A stretch of 64,000 nucleotides of DNA from Tractidigestivibacter montrealensis (GCF_024741235.1 NZ_JANSKA010000003.1:62001-126000), one strand, 5' to 3'. Shown: positions 23,089-32,342, counted from the stretch's first letter. Numbers and translations are program-made. Notes: generated by a model not told the origin, from the letters alone.

Positions 23089-23865
23089 CTACTCCCCCGC
23101 AAGCATCAACCGAGTGGAAACGTCCCCGAGGCAGCCGGCAACGGCGCCCTCGGGGTCTTTTTCCATCACTATGACGTCGGCGTCGCCCACGTCGCCAAAG
23201 AAGAAGAGCCCGTGTGCGCCCACCTTGCTTGCGTCCATGAGAACGCAGGTCATACCCGCACAGGCGAGAAATGCTCGCTTGAGTTCCGCCATGCCCTCGT
23301 AGCCAGTCATGAAGCCGCGGCCAGGGGCAAAGGCGGTTGGGCACACAAAGGCCACGTCGGGCCGCAGCATAGAGAGCGCCGAGACGGCCACGGCACCAGA
23401 GGTGTAGCGGTGGCCCTTGCGCAGCGCTCCGCCCAGGAGAACCACCTCGGCGGAGGGCATGGAGCGATCGACGTAGTCGGCAATGGTGAGGTCTGCCGTC
23501 ACTATGGTCACCTCGCCCATCTCGCCAAGGGCGCGCACAAGCTCGAGGCCCGTGGTGCCCGTATCCACGAGAACGGACTGGCCCGGCTGCACAAGCGTTG
23601 CGGCAACGCGAGCGATGGCGCGTTTGGCCTCAACGTTCACGTTGACGCGCAGGTCCTGGATCGACACCGTGAGGGTGCGCGAGAGCGAGACCGCGCCGCC
23701 GTGCGTGCGGCGCAGCTTGCCGTCGCGCGCGAGGGCGTCGAGGTCTGCTCGCGCGGTGACGCGTGACACTCCCAGAGCGTCGGCAACCTCGGCCACCTGT
23801 ACGGACGAGTTTCTCTCGAGCATCGAGAGAATTGCCGCGCGTCTCTCCTCTGCGAACTCGGTCAT
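23089..23865 (-). CDS. DeoR-family regulator next to the aldolase gene
   Basis: 258 residues from the ATG at 23865, preceded by GAGGAGGAA; longer in-frame extensions cross the operator and are rejected. HTH: ERRAAILSMLERNSSVQVAEV and ALGVSRVTARADLD, then LRRTHGGAVS, the DeoR signature. DeoRC sensor: VLVDTGTTGLEL, with FVCPTAFAPGRGF replacing the usual LGADGF block. It is divergent from the class II aldolase, and a palindrome (23885-23934) just upstream is a likely operator. It may control the aldolase and kinase in response to a tagatose or fructose phosphate. Confidence 0.9.
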   Translation of the reverse strand: MTEFAEERRAAILSMLERNSSVQVAEVADALGVSRVTARADLDALARDGKLRRTHGGAVSLSRTLTVSIQDLRVNVNVEAKRAIARVAATLVQPGQSVLVDTGTTGLELVRALGEMGEVTIVTADLTIADYVDRSMPSAEVVLLGGALRKGHRYTSGAVAVSALSMLRPDVAFVCPTAFAPGRGFMTGYEGMAELKRAFLACAGMTCVLMDASKVGAHGLFFFGDVGDADVIVMEKDPEGAVAGCLGDVSTRLMLAGE

Positions 23866-24197
23866 GCGATTCCTCCTCGCCCGCGGGATTGATTTACCAG
23901 GTAAATCAATCCCACTGCCCGGCAAATCAATCCCTCCGCGCATGTGTGCAAAATGTGTTTCCTTCTCTTTGTCTAAAAGCAAGATATCACAAGCATATTT
24001 CTTTCTTTTCTGCGTTTTGGAAAGCACTGAGAAGCCCGTAGGGACAGCGTGGTGCGTCGGGCGCTTACGCTCGCTTTTCGTTGCCGACAGACCACGCAAC
24101 GCATCCCAAACCACGGCCACAAGCAGGCACGATACAATCGCGTTGCCGATAAGGAAGACCCACGGCACCCGCCGTGGGCGCGTGAAGGGAGAGCACG
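23866..24197. other. Divergent spacer between DeoR regulator and aldolase
   Basis: 332 bases with no supported gene. The left end carries the DeoR-type palindrome; a moderately AT-rich stretch at about 23945-24010 may hold the promoters. An unbroken frame extends the DeoR gene through this region but has no start signal. Confidence 0.55.
23885..23934. promoter_or_regulatory. Palindrome plus extra half site, candidate DeoR operator
   Basis: GGGATTGATTTACC (23885-23898) is perfectly inverted at 23900-23913 around a single A. A third half site GGCAAATCAATCCC follows at 23921-23934. It lies 20 bases upstream of the DeoR start codon, fitting autoregulation. Confidence 0.7.
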
Positions 24198-25049
24198 ATG
24201 CTCGTCACAACCAAGGAAATGCTGCTCGACGCCCAGGCCGGCCACTACGCCGTGGGTGCGTTCAACGTGGAGAACCTCGAGTTTGTGATGGCCGTCATCA
24301 AGGCCGCCGAGGACAAGCACTCCCCCGTCATCATGCAGACCACGCCGGGCACCATCAAGTACGCCAACCTCGACTACTTTGCCGCCATGGTTCGCGTGGC
24401 TGCCGACGCCGCAAGCGTCCCCGTGGCACTGCACCTCGACCACGGCGACGGCTTCGACCGCTGCATGCAGGCCCTGCGTGCCGGCTACACCTCCGTCATG
24501 ATCGACGGCTCCCACGTTCCTTTCGAGGACAACATGGCTCTCACCGAGAGCGTGACCAAGGTCGCCATCGCTATGGACATCCCCGTCGAGGCGGAGCTCG
24601 GCAAGGTTGGCGGCAAGGAGGACGACGGCCCGGCGGTCAAGGGCGAGAACCCCTACACCGACCCCGACGAGGCCGAGGAGTTCGTGAACCGCACCAAGTG
24701 CAGCTCGCTCGCCGTTGGCGTGGGCACGGCGCACGGCGTCTACAAGGGCACGCCACACATCGAGCAGGGCGTCCTCAAGGAGATTCGCAACCGCGTCGAC
24801 GTGCCGCTGGTTCTTCACGGCACCTCGGGCGTGCCCGACGACCAGGTCGCCGAGGCCATCAAGAACGGTATCTGCAAGGTGAACTACGCCACCGAGCTAC
24901 GTCAGGCGTTCACCCGCGGCTTCATGGGGTACATGGCCGAGAACCCCAACAACTTCGACCCCAAGAAGCCCTCGAAGCCCGGCATGGAGGAGATTTACAA
25001 GGTCGTTGCCTCCCACATGGACAACCTGGGCTCCACCAACAAGGCGTAA
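24198..25049 (+). CDS. Class II ketose-bisphosphate aldolase, tagatose/fructose type
   Basis: 283 residues, full length for the GatY/KbaY/FbaA group. MLVTTKEMLLDAQAGHYAVG and AFNVENLEF open the protein; HLDHGDGFD supplies zinc-binding His and catalytic Asp; SVMIDGSHVPFEDN, VEAELGKVGG, VGVGTAHGVY and LVLHGTSGVPD follow. It cleaves tagatose or fructose 1,6-bisphosphate to DHAP and glyceraldehyde 3-phosphate. Context completes the GalNAc route. It may also be the organism's glycolytic aldolase. A strong terminator follows. Confidence 0.92.
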   Translation: MLVTTKEMLLDAQAGHYAVGAFNVENLEFVMAVIKAAEDKHSPVIMQTTPGTIKYANLDYFAAMVRVAADAASVPVALHLDHGDGFDRCMQALRAGYTSVMIDGSHVPFEDNMALTESVTKVAIAMDIPVEAELGKVGGKEDDGPAVKGENPYTDPDEAEEFVNRTKCSSLAVGVGTAHGVYKGTPHIEQGVLKEIRNRVDVPLVLHGTSGVPDDQVAEAIKNGICKVNYATELRQAFTRGFMGYMAENPNNFDPKKPSKPGMEEIYKVVASHMDNLGSTNKA

Positions 25050-25069
25050 GCGCACGCACAGAGCAGCAT

Positions 25070-25105
25070 GCGGCCCGGACGGCAACGCCATCCGGGCCGC
25101 TTTTT
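25070..25105 (+). terminator. Rho-independent terminator of the aldolase gene
   Basis: GCGGCCCGGACGG pairs with 25088-25100 across a 5-base loop (one mismatch), followed by TTTTT. Confidence 0.9.
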
Positions 25106-25322
25106 GTATCGCGGAATGCCCGTCCCTCTCAGTTATTGCACGTTTTTCCTGGCAACAGTTGCATTCTCCCAGATACGTTCTTCTCGCCTTAAGAAAATCG
25201 CGCAATAATTCCGGCCAATGCGGCAGCGCCGAGACCCACAGAGCCCCTTGCAGCACACTCTCCGCTCACTGGAGCGTTGCTTTCGCTCGGTTGCCGTTCA
25301 GAAGGTCTGGCGAAACTGCCGT

Positions 25323-28322
25323 CTAGGCCTTCTCGGCGCGCTTCTTCTTGATGCCAACCACAAGGCGCCAGGTCGCAATGCCTACAAGTGCCACCGAAAC
25401 CACGCGCAGCACGGCAAGCAGCGTGAGTCCGGGCGTCGTGATGGCCGAGCTTCTCGGCCGTGCCGCAGAGACGTCACCCGTGGCATCCACGTAGCTCTCG
25501 TTTGCCACGCGGGCATCAAGGTATGCGTACAGGAAGTCCTTGGTTGCTCGGCGCAGTTCGCTCAGGTAGCTGGCAGAGCTCGGATTTGAGCTGAGAGACC
25601 CACCGGACATCTGCATCCAGAGGTCTCCGCCATGCCGGAGCATCTGGTCACCGTTCATGTAGGCGGTGTGATCCGAGAAGTCGGTCACCACAACCCCGTT
25701 GAAGCCCCACTCGCCGCGCAGCACGCCCGCGAGCAGCGCCTCGCTCCCGCCGGCCCATACCGCACCAACGCGGTTGTACGAGCTCATGAGCGCCGTCCCG
25801 CCGAAGTCCTCCACGATGGTTCGGAACGGCTCGAGATAGGTCTCGCGGAGCGCCTGCTCGGAGAGCCACGTGTAGACGCCGTCGCGATAGACGTAGGCCT
25901 CCCCGTCGTTGAGGGCAAGGTGCTTGACGTAGCAGTACACGCCCGCGTCACGCGCGCCGGCCACGACGCTGCCGCAGGTCTGTCCCACAAGGAACGAGTC
26001 CTCGGAGTAGTACTCGTAGTCGCGGCCCCCAAAGGGAGTGCGGTGGAGGTTCGCACACGGCGCATACCAGCCAGAAAACCCCCGCTGTGCCGCTTGCTCG
26101 CCGCAGGTGAGCCCCACCTGCCGCGCAAGGTCGCGGTTCCACGTCTGCGCGAGGACAACAGCACAGGGGAAGCCCGTGCCGGGATTGGTGGGCACGAAGC
26201 TCTCGATCTGCGCCGGCCCGTCCAGCTCACGAGTCTCGGAGGCCTTCCCCACCGAGGGGAGCGGGGAGGCGCCGGAGTACGCGTTGGTCACCAGCTGCTC
26301 CATCTCGGCAACCGTGAGCTGGTCGAGGAGGCTGTCCCATTGTGGGTCGTTGTAGTTGGCCCCCAGCTTGCGCCCCAGGCCCGTTATGACGCCGTTCCTC
26401 TCGATGGCAAGGCCGTTGCGCGCCCCAGTTGTGGGCATTGTTGCGCCGCGGGCATCGTCGGCAGCACGTTCCTCGTCCGTATACAGGTTGAGTGCCGCAA
26501 CGCTCGTAGGCATTGCGCGCGTCGAGGCAACCTTAGGATAGGTTCCTACAAAGTCGGCACGCGAGAGGTACGTGATGTCCTGGCCAGTGCCAAGCCCGTC
26601 TGCGCCCACGCCATCCGTGGCGTCCTGGCCGGTGAAGCGGTTGGTGACCTGTACGCCGGTCTTCTCGTCCACGGGAAACTGCCTTCCCTGGGAAAGCACG
26701 AGCGAAAGCGTTGCACCCTCGGCATTGTCCACGGTATGGGCGTCGTGCCGCAGCGTGAGGGTATATGTTCCGGGGTCAAGCTCCCATCCCTCAAAGCCGT
26801 TGCCGTTTGCGTCATAGCAGTCGTAGCTTGCCATGGTGCGAGCGCTCACGGCAAGGGTTACATCCTCGGACTCCCCCGGCGCAATCAGGCCGGTCTTGGC
26901 GTAGTCTCCCAGCACGACGGCACTTTTCTCGATGCCTCCTGGCACATAGGGAGCGCTGTAGTAGAGCTCGACCACGTCACGTCCGGCAACGCTGCCCGTA
27001 TTGGTAACGCGGACAGTGACCGAGGCGCTGTCGCCCAGCTCGGAGCCCTGCGCCGGAGCGTCGACAACCCCCCAGTCAAACGTGGTGTACGAGAGGCCAT
27101 AGCCAAACGGATACTGAACGATGCCCTGGTAGCCCGTGCCATGCTCGTTGGAGACGCTGTCCCAGAAGCCCTCCGCGTCTGCCGTCTCGTACCACCTGTA
27201 GCCCACATAGACACCCTCGGAGTAGTCCACGTACGAGACCTGGTCGTAGCCCTCGGGCAGGGAGAAGTTCCCGTTCTGCGTGCCGTCTGCGGGATAGAGC
27301 CCGTCGGCCAAGGCGTAGGCTCCCACGTGATTGCTCGCGCTGGCATAGGAGGGCGCCGTAGAGAGATCGTACGCGTAGGTGTCGGCCGTGCGGCCGGAGG
27401 GACTCACCTCTCCCCACAGGATCTGCGGCAGCACCTCGGCGCCATACTGGCCCGTATAGCCCGCAAGCAGCACGGCGTCGATGCCGGGCGTAGAGTCTAG
27501 GGCGCCCAAGGCCATGGCGTTTGCCGAGTTCACTACCACAATGACGTTCTTGTACGTGGCGCCCACGTAGGCGAGAAGGGCCTCCTCCTCGGTCGAGAGG
27601 TCAAGCGAGGTCCTACTGGCATCCGTAGCCACCGAGCCGTTCTTCTCGGACACCTTGTACTGCACAAGAGGCATGTCGTTGCTCTCGCCTGCATAGCGCT
27701 GCAGCACCACGATGGCGGTATCCGAGAAGCTCTGGGCGTTTTGCAGCAGCTCGTCGGTGTAGCACGTGCGGTCTGCAATCGAGGGCTCGTAGAGCACGCT
27801 CGACTCCTCTGGCTTGCTCGAGAGGGTCTGGGGGCGCTTTCCTGCCGCACGAAAGTCCTGATACATGGCCGTAAGCTCGGTGTTTGTCTCGATGCCGGCA
27901 TCGTTGAGCGCCGAGATGAGGTCCGTCTCCACCGAGGTCACGCAGCCGGAGCCCGAGCCGCCGCCCAGCCAGTCCGAGGATGCCCACCCAAACACGTTCA
28001 CCTTGGTAACGTCATTCGAAAGGGGCAACGTGCCATCGTTGGCGAGAAGGACCGCCCCTTGGGCCTCGACCTCGCTGGCAAGCGCCCGCGCAGAGTCATT
28101 GGTCGTCGTGACGGCAGCCTCGGAAGGCGCGTCAACGAGCGTACCGAAGAGCCTCGTGACCACCGGGCTCACGCTGTTCTCGAGAATGAATCCCACGACC
28201 ATCACGGCCACCATGAGCGCCACGGCAAGCGCGAAGAAAACCTTCTTGCGCACCATGTGCGGCCCCTGGTCAGCCTGCCTCCTCCCAGCAACCCGCGCAG
28301 AGCCCTTCCTCACATGGGACAT
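25323..28322 (-). CDS. Domain-permuted, membrane-anchored GH3 beta-glycosidase
   Basis: 999 residues. An N-terminal membrane helix (about 25-45) is followed by the GH3 C-terminal domain (LLANDGTLPLSN, GWASSDWLGGGSGSG), then a fibronectin-III-like domain (about 430-545). The GH3 catalytic barrel comes last (about 640-930), with DGPAQIES, KHLALND and GVVVTDFSDH, whose Asp near residue 880 is the probable nucleophile. So domain order is reversed relative to most GH3 enzymes. The protein ends in a second membrane helix and a basic tail (KKKRAEKA). It probably trims beta-linked sugars outside the cell. AGGAACC precedes the start. Confidence 0.92.
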   Translation of the reverse strand: MSHVRKGSARVAGRRQADQGPHMVRKKVFFALAVALMVAVMVVGFILENSVSPVVTRLFGTLVDAPSEAAVTTTNDSARALASEVEAQGAVLLANDGTLPLSNDVTKVNVFGWASSDWLGGGSGSGCVTSVETDLISALNDAGIETNTELTAMYQDFRAAGKRPQTLSSKPEESSVLYEPSIADRTCYTDELLQNAQSFSDTAIVVLQRYAGESNDMPLVQYKVSEKNGSVATDASRTSLDLSTEEEALLAYVGATYKNVIVVVNSANAMALGALDSTPGIDAVLLAGYTGQYGAEVLPQILWGEVSPSGRTADTYAYDLSTAPSYASASNHVGAYALADGLYPADGTQNGNFSLPEGYDQVSYVDYSEGVYVGYRWYETADAEGFWDSVSNEHGTGYQGIVQYPFGYGLSYTTFDWGVVDAPAQGSELGDSASVTVRVTNTGSVAGRDVVELYYSAPYVPGGIEKSAVVLGDYAKTGLIAPGESEDVTLAVSARTMASYDCYDANGNGFEGWELDPGTYTLTLRHDAHTVDNAEGATLSLVLSQGRQFPVDEKTGVQVTNRFTGQDATDGVGADGLGTGQDITYLSRADFVGTYPKVASTRAMPTSVAALNLYTDEERAADDARGATMPTTGARNGLAIERNGVITGLGRKLGANYNDPQWDSLLDQLTVAEMEQLVTNAYSGASPLPSVGKASETRELDGPAQIESFVPTNPGTGFPCAVVLAQTWNRDLARQVGLTCGEQAAQRGFSGWYAPCANLHRTPFGGRDYEYYSEDSFLVGQTCGSVVAGARDAGVYCYVKHLALNDGEAYVYRDGVYTWLSEQALRETYLEPFRTIVEDFGGTALMSSYNRVGAVWAGGSEALLAGVLRGEWGFNGVVVTDFSDHTAYMNGDQMLRHGGDLWMQMSGGSLSSNPSSASYLSELRRATKDFLYAYLDARVANESYVDATGDVSAARPRSSAITTPGLTLLAVLRVVSVALVGIATWRLVVGIKKKRAEKA

Positions 28323-28383
28323 GCTGGTTCCTACCCCATTTCTCGGGGGGCAGCGGGTGCCTTAGGCACCAGTCGTGAAGCCG

Positions 28384-29178
28384 CTACGCAATCACCACGC
28401 GGTTCGTGCCGCCCTCGCCCGCCGTCGCCTTGGCCACAATTCCGCCTGGGTCCTTGTCCATGATGACAGTATCCACGTCGGTTGGGGCGGCAAAACGCAC
28501 GAAAGACCGGGCGGCTCCCACCTTGGAGGCGTCCATGAGGATGATGGCCTTTCTCGCATGGCGCATGAACTCGACCTTTGTGGTCGCCGTACGCTCGAAC
28601 TCGGCGAGGAAGCCAAAGTCTGGCTCGAAGCCGTCCGCGCCAAGAAAGACCTTGTCGATGTAGATGTCCGAGAGAGACGAGGCCACCATGGGCCCGGCGA
28701 AGTGGCGGTACTCGCGACCGAGGATGCCGCCCGTGCACGCGGGGGTGGCCTGCGGGAGGAACTGCTCGATGTAGATGAGGCCGTTGACGTCGTTGGTGAT
28801 GATCGTGATGCCGCGCTTCTCGCCCAGACAGTGCAGGAATGCGAGGGTCGTGCTGCCGGAGCCCACGAGAATCGTCTCGCCATCCTCCACAAGCTCCGCG
28901 GCGCGCCTGCCAATTGCCTGCTTTGCCTGGGCGTTCTTGTGCACGCGCTGCGGGACCGCCGGAATCACGAGCTGCGTCACGGGCACTGCCCCGCCGTGCG
29001 TACGCTTGAGCTGCCCCTCACGCTCCATGGCGTCAAGGTCGGTCCGGGCGGTCACCGATGAGACACCGCAGTGGTCACAGATCTGCGTGACCGTGACTGT
29101 CCCGTGTTCTTGGATAACGTCAAGGATGTACTTCTGCCGCTCCACAGCAAGCATCCGGGAACTCTTGGGCGAGGGCAT
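28384..29178 (-). CDS. DeoR-family regulator of the fructose PTS operon
   Basis: 264 residues. HTH: RQKYILDVIQEHGTVTVTQICDHCGVSSV in two blocks (RQKYILDVIQEHG, VTQICDHCGVSSV), then LKRTHGGAVP. Sensor domain: ILVGSGSTTLAFLH and KVFLGADGFEPDF. Its start follows the fruK stop by four bases, so it is the last gene of the fructose operon (a FruR-type regulator). Very similar in plan to the DeoR protein at 8243. GGAG precedes the ATG inside the end of fruK. Confidence 0.92.
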   Translation of the reverse strand: MPSPKSSRMLAVERQKYILDVIQEHGTVTVTQICDHCGVSSVTARTDLDAMEREGQLKRTHGGAVPVTQLVIPAVPQRVHKNAQAKQAIGRRAAELVEDGETILVGSGSTTLAFLHCLGEKRGITIITNDVNGLIYIEQFLPQATPACTGGILGREYRHFAGPMVASSLSDIYIDKVFLGADGFEPDFGFLAEFERTATTKVEFMRHARKAIILMDASKVGAARSFVRFAAPTDVDTVIMDKDPGGIVAKATAGEGGTNRVVIA

Positions 29179-29182
29179 GGCT

Positions 29183-30100
29183 CTACTCCACTATCTCCAC
29201 GCGAATCGACTGCGCAAGCTGGTCGACGAGGGCAAAGTCACCAAGACCCGCACTCATGGCAACGTTGGCGCCCGTCGCCATAGCGCGCGTGAGCGCCGGC
29301 TCCACCTGCGTGCGATCTGCGAGCCACAGCGAAAGGAAGCTCGCAAGCGTTGCGTCACCGGCACAAGCCGTGGAGAGAACGTCGACCTTCGCTGCGTTGG
29401 CATGCCAGACATGCTCGCCGTTGAAGAAGTAGGCGCCCTCGCCTCCGAGCGTGAGAAGGATGTTCTTTGCCCCAGCGTCGTGGATGGTATGGAGCGCAGA
29501 GACGATGTCCTCCTCGCTCTTCACGTCCACGCCAAAGATGGCCGCGACCTCCTCGTCGTTGGGCTTGATGAGCAACGGCCCCTTCTCCACCAGCTGGCGC
29601 AGGTGTGGGTGGGAGATGTCCAGGACAAACTCGGCACCCTTCTCGCACACCACATCGATGAGCTCGTCGTAGTATGCGGGCCCAATGCCCGTGGGCAGGC
29701 TCCCGGAGACAACGAGGCACTCAAGGTCATCCAGTCCTCGGATCAGATTGAGCATCTCCTCCTGCTTGGGACGGTTGACCTCTGCGCCGGCGTTGGGGAA
29801 CTTGTACTCCCCCTCCGGCGTGGTAAGAAACACGTTCACACGCGTGATGCCGTCAATCTGGACCGGCATCACCGGGCATACCTTTGCTGCCTCGCGAACG
29901 ATGTAGTCACCCGAGAAGCCTCCAAAGAACCCAAGGATCTTGGAGTCGATGCCGTAATGCTTGAGCGTGAACGAGACGTTCAAGCCCTTGCCGTTTGGCG
30001 TGTAGACCGCGTCGCGCGTCCTGTTGACATGCTCGGTCGAGATCGTGTCCGAGGTGATGTTCATGTCGATGGCGGGGTTGGTGGTAAGTGTGTAAATCAT
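29183..30100 (-). CDS. fruK: 1-phosphofructokinase
   Basis: 305 residues: MIYTLTTNPAIDMNI, TPNGKGLNVSFTLKHYG, VVSGSLPTGIGP, and the catalytic loop STACAGDATLASFL. The usual GAGD reads CAGD here; the Asp base is kept. It phosphorylates fructose 1-phosphate, the product of the fructose PTS, to fructose 1,6-bisphosphate. AAGGGAAG lies upstream of the ATG. It is in an operon with EIIA, EIIBC and DeoR genes, separated from EIIA by a 120-base gap with a hairpin. Confidence 0.93.
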   Translation of the reverse strand: MIYTLTTNPAIDMNITSDTISTEHVNRTRDAVYTPNGKGLNVSFTLKHYGIDSKILGFFGGFSGDYIVREAAKVCPVMPVQIDGITRVNVFLTTPEGEYKFPNAGAEVNRPKQEEMLNLIRGLDDLECLVVSGSLPTGIGPAYYDELIDVVCEKGAEFVLDISHPHLRQLVEKGPLLIKPNDEEVAAIFGVDVKSEEDIVSALHTIHDAGAKNILLTLGGEGAYFFNGEHVWHANAAKVDVLSTACAGDATLASFLSLWLADRTQVEPALTRAMATGANVAMSAGLGDFALVDQLAQSIRVEIVE

Positions 30101-30159
30101 TGAGCTTCCCTTGATCGTTCTCGACGCGTGTCACGCGATTGATAACGCCGTACCAGAAA

Positions 30160-30189
30160 GGGGACCCGACGCGCAGGCGACGGGTCCCC
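30160..30189. other. Hairpin between fructose EIIA and fruK
   Basis: GGGGACCCG (30160-30168) is inverted at 30181-30189 around a 12-base loop. On the minus-strand transcript it is followed by TTTCTGG, a poor T-run. It may lower fruK expression or stabilise the EII mRNA. Confidence 0.5.
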
Positions 30190-30220
30190 AGCACGAACCT
30201 CAGACCGGATACCCGGTCAC

Positions 30221-30676
30221 CTAGCTCTCGAGACCGCTGTTGATGAGACCCGCGATCTCCTGCGAATCTGCGGAGGCAAGCACCTTCTCGCGGAAGTCTG
30301 CGTCCATGAGAAGCACCGCAACCTTAGAAAGCAGGCGTAGCTGCTCGGTCTGGGTGCCGTCGTCGGGGATGAGCAGGGCGATGGCGCAACGGACGGGCTT
30401 GGAGTCCATGGTTGCCCACTCGACCTCGCCGGAAAACTTCACCACGATGACGGTTGGCGTGCTGACCTCTGCGGTCTTGGCGTGCGGGATGGCGAATCCG
30501 CCCATCATCCCCGTAGTTCCCTCTGCCTCGCGCGCCTTGAAGGCCTCGAAGACCTTGTCGACGTCGTTGGCCACCCCGTAGGAGACGGCCGTCTGGGAGA
30601 GGAACCTCAGAACCTCGTCCACGGTGCTTGCGGGGTTGTCCACGTAGACATGGGATGCTGGAACGAACTCGCTCAT
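30221..30676 (-). CDS. PTS fructose-family EIIA subunit
   Basis: 151 residues, a single EIIA type-2 domain. GGFAIPHAKTAEVSTPTVIV contains the phosphorylated His in IPHAKT. It phosphorylates the EIIB domain of the EIIBC protein encoded just upstream (9-base gap). AAGGAGAGC precedes the start. Confidence 0.94.
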   Translation of the reverse strand: MSEFVPASHVYVDNPASTVDEVLRFLSQTAVSYGVANDVDKVFEAFKAREAEGTTGMMGGFAIPHAKTAEVSTPTVIVVKFSGEVEWATMDSKPVRCAIALLIPDDGTQTEQLRLLSKVAVLLMDADFREKVLASADSQEIAGLINSGLES

Positions 30677-30685
30677 GCGCTCTCC

Positions 30686-32197
30686 TTACTCCACGACCTT
30701 GTCACCGTTCTTATGGTATTCGTTGCGCTTGAAGATGACGTAAAGAATACCGCCAACAAGGACGCCGGCAAAGATTGCAATGAGCCACAGATACCAGCCA
30801 TCAACGACGGGCAGGACCAGGAAGCCTCCGTGAGGCGCGGGGTCGTGAACGCCAAAGAGGATGGTGAGGATTGCCGCAATCGAGGAGCCGCACATCATGA
30901 TGGGCATGACAGGCCAGATGTTCTTGGTCATGAACGGGATGGCGCCCTCGGTGATGTGGGTGCAGCCCAGGACGATGTTGACGATACCGGCGTCGTGGTC
31001 CTCCTTGGAGAAGTACTTCTTGCCCACGATGACGGCAAAGGCGGTGATCAGCGGCGGGACGATGCAGGCGGCGGAGACGGCGGCCATGAAGTTGGTGCCG
31101 AAGTTGTAGGCCGGGGTGCCGATGCCAGCCTGAAGCGCCTCGGTGAGAAGTGCGGTGCCGGTGACGTAGGCAGCCTTGTTGACTGGGCCACCCATGTCGA
31201 ACGCGCACATGCAGCCAATGGCCAGGCCGAGGACGATGGGGCCGGAGGCCTCGAGGCCCTCGAGGAAGCTCATCATGCCGGTGTTGATCGCGGCCATGGG
31301 GCCAGAGATGCCGAGCATGATGAGGCCCGTGATGAAGGTGGAGAGCAGCGGGTACAGGAAGATGGCCTTGAGGCCGTCCAGGTTCTTGGGCATGCCAGAG
31401 AGCAGCTTCTCCAGGCCAACGATCACGTAGCCGGCAACAAAGCCGCCGACGATGCCGCCGAGGAAGCCAAAGCCAACGCCAGCGCCACCGGCATCGATAA
31501 GGCCAGTCTCAGGCGAGACGGGCAGGCCGGTGATGGCGATCATACCGGCAACAAAGCCAGGGACCAGTGCCGGGCGCTTGCCGATGGACTCGGCGATGTA
31601 GGCAGCGAGCACCGGGACCATGAGGTTCATGGCGATGCCGCCGATGATCTTGAGCATTGCCGCGAACGAGTTGTAGTCCGCCGCGGTGGAGTCGAACGAC
31701 GTGATGCCCCAGAGGAACGAGACGGCCGTGAGGACGCCGCCGGCAACCACGAAGACGAGCATGTGGCTGACGCCGTTCATCAGGTGCTTGTAGATGATGT
31801 GGCCCACGGACTCCTTCTCGTCGGAGGAGCTGTTGTCGCTCGAGGCGTTTGCGACCTCCTCACTGAGCTCGCCCTGAGCCTTGGCCGCCAGAGCCTTGTC
31901 GATGAGGCCCTCGGGGTCCTTGATCGCTGCGGTCACGCCGACGCTCACCATGGGCTTGCCCGCAAAGCGCTCGGCCTGGACGTCCTTGTCGGCAGCGACG
32001 ATGACGGCCTTCGCAGCCTTGATCTGCGCCGGGGTCACCTCGTTCTCAATGCCGACCTGCCCGTGGGTCTCGACCTTGATGGTGAGGCCCTTGGCCGCGG
32101 CGGCCTTCTCGAGGGCCTCCTTGGCCATGTAGGTGTGGGCGATGCCCGTTGGACAACCGGTAGCGGCAATGAGGTCGTACGTCGTGTCTTCGGCCAT
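30686..32197 (-). CDS. fruA: PTS fructose-specific EIIBC
   Basis: 503 residues. EIIB domain 1-100 with the phosphocysteine in ATGCPTGIAHTYMA; Ser/Asp-rich linker about 120-140 (SSDNSSSDEKES); EIIC domain from about 145, with HLMNGVSHMLVFVVAGG, PALVPGFVAG, GPMAAINTGM, FDMGGPVNKAAY, and GCTHITEGAIPF. It imports fructose and releases fructose 1-phosphate. AGGGGAG lies upstream of the ATG. First gene of the operon; its leader contains a palindrome (32243-32260) and A-rich ACGAA repeats (32343-32362). Confidence 0.95.
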   Translation of the reverse strand: MAEDTTYDLIAATGCPTGIAHTYMAKEALEKAAAAKGLTIKVETHGQVGIENEVTPAQIKAAKAVIVAADKDVQAERFAGKPMVSVGVTAAIKDPEGLIDKALAAKAQGELSEEVANASSDNSSSDEKESVGHIIYKHLMNGVSHMLVFVVAGGVLTAVSFLWGITSFDSTAADYNSFAAMLKIIGGIAMNLMVPVLAAYIAESIGKRPALVPGFVAGMIAITGLPVSPETGLIDAGGAGVGFGFLGGIVGGFVAGYVIVGLEKLLSGMPKNLDGLKAIFLYPLLSTFITGLIMLGISGPMAAINTGMMSFLEGLEASGPIVLGLAIGCMCAFDMGGPVNKAAYVTGTALLTEALQAGIGTPAYNFGTNFMAAVSAACIVPPLITAFAVIVGKKYFSKEDHDAGIVNIVLGCTHITEGAIPFMTKNIWPVMPIMMCGSSIAAILTILFGVHDPAPHGGFLVLPVVDGWYLWLIAIFAGVLVGGILYVIFKRNEYHKNGDKVVE

Positions 32198-32242
32198 ACC
32201 TTCACTCCCCTCTCTTTACGGCGCTTGGGGCGCCGCTTCCCT

Positions 32243-32260
32243 GCGGTCCCGTGGGACCGC
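32243..32260. other. Palindrome in the leader of the fructose PTS operon
   Basis: GCGGTCCCGTGGGACCGC, an 8 bp perfect dyad around GT, about 46 bases upstream of the EIIBC start. It may be a short hairpin in the leader or an operator. Confidence 0.45.
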
Positions 32261-32342
32261 GTCCCATGGAGGAGCGAAACTTCTTCACATCTCCTCCCAA
32301 AACCGGCCATAACTTTACCATAAAAGCGTAAGTTTGTGAGAA

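Noticed and set aside
25632-27500. 622-codon plus-strand open frame
   Set aside because: It lies entirely antisense to the GH3 gene; the GH3 frame has all family motifs, and this one has none. High GC produces long antisense frames.
30482-32323. 613-codon plus-strand open frame
   Set aside because: Antisense to the fructose EIIA and EIIBC genes, with a low-complexity Asp/Glu/His-rich translation typical of reversed membrane-protein codons.
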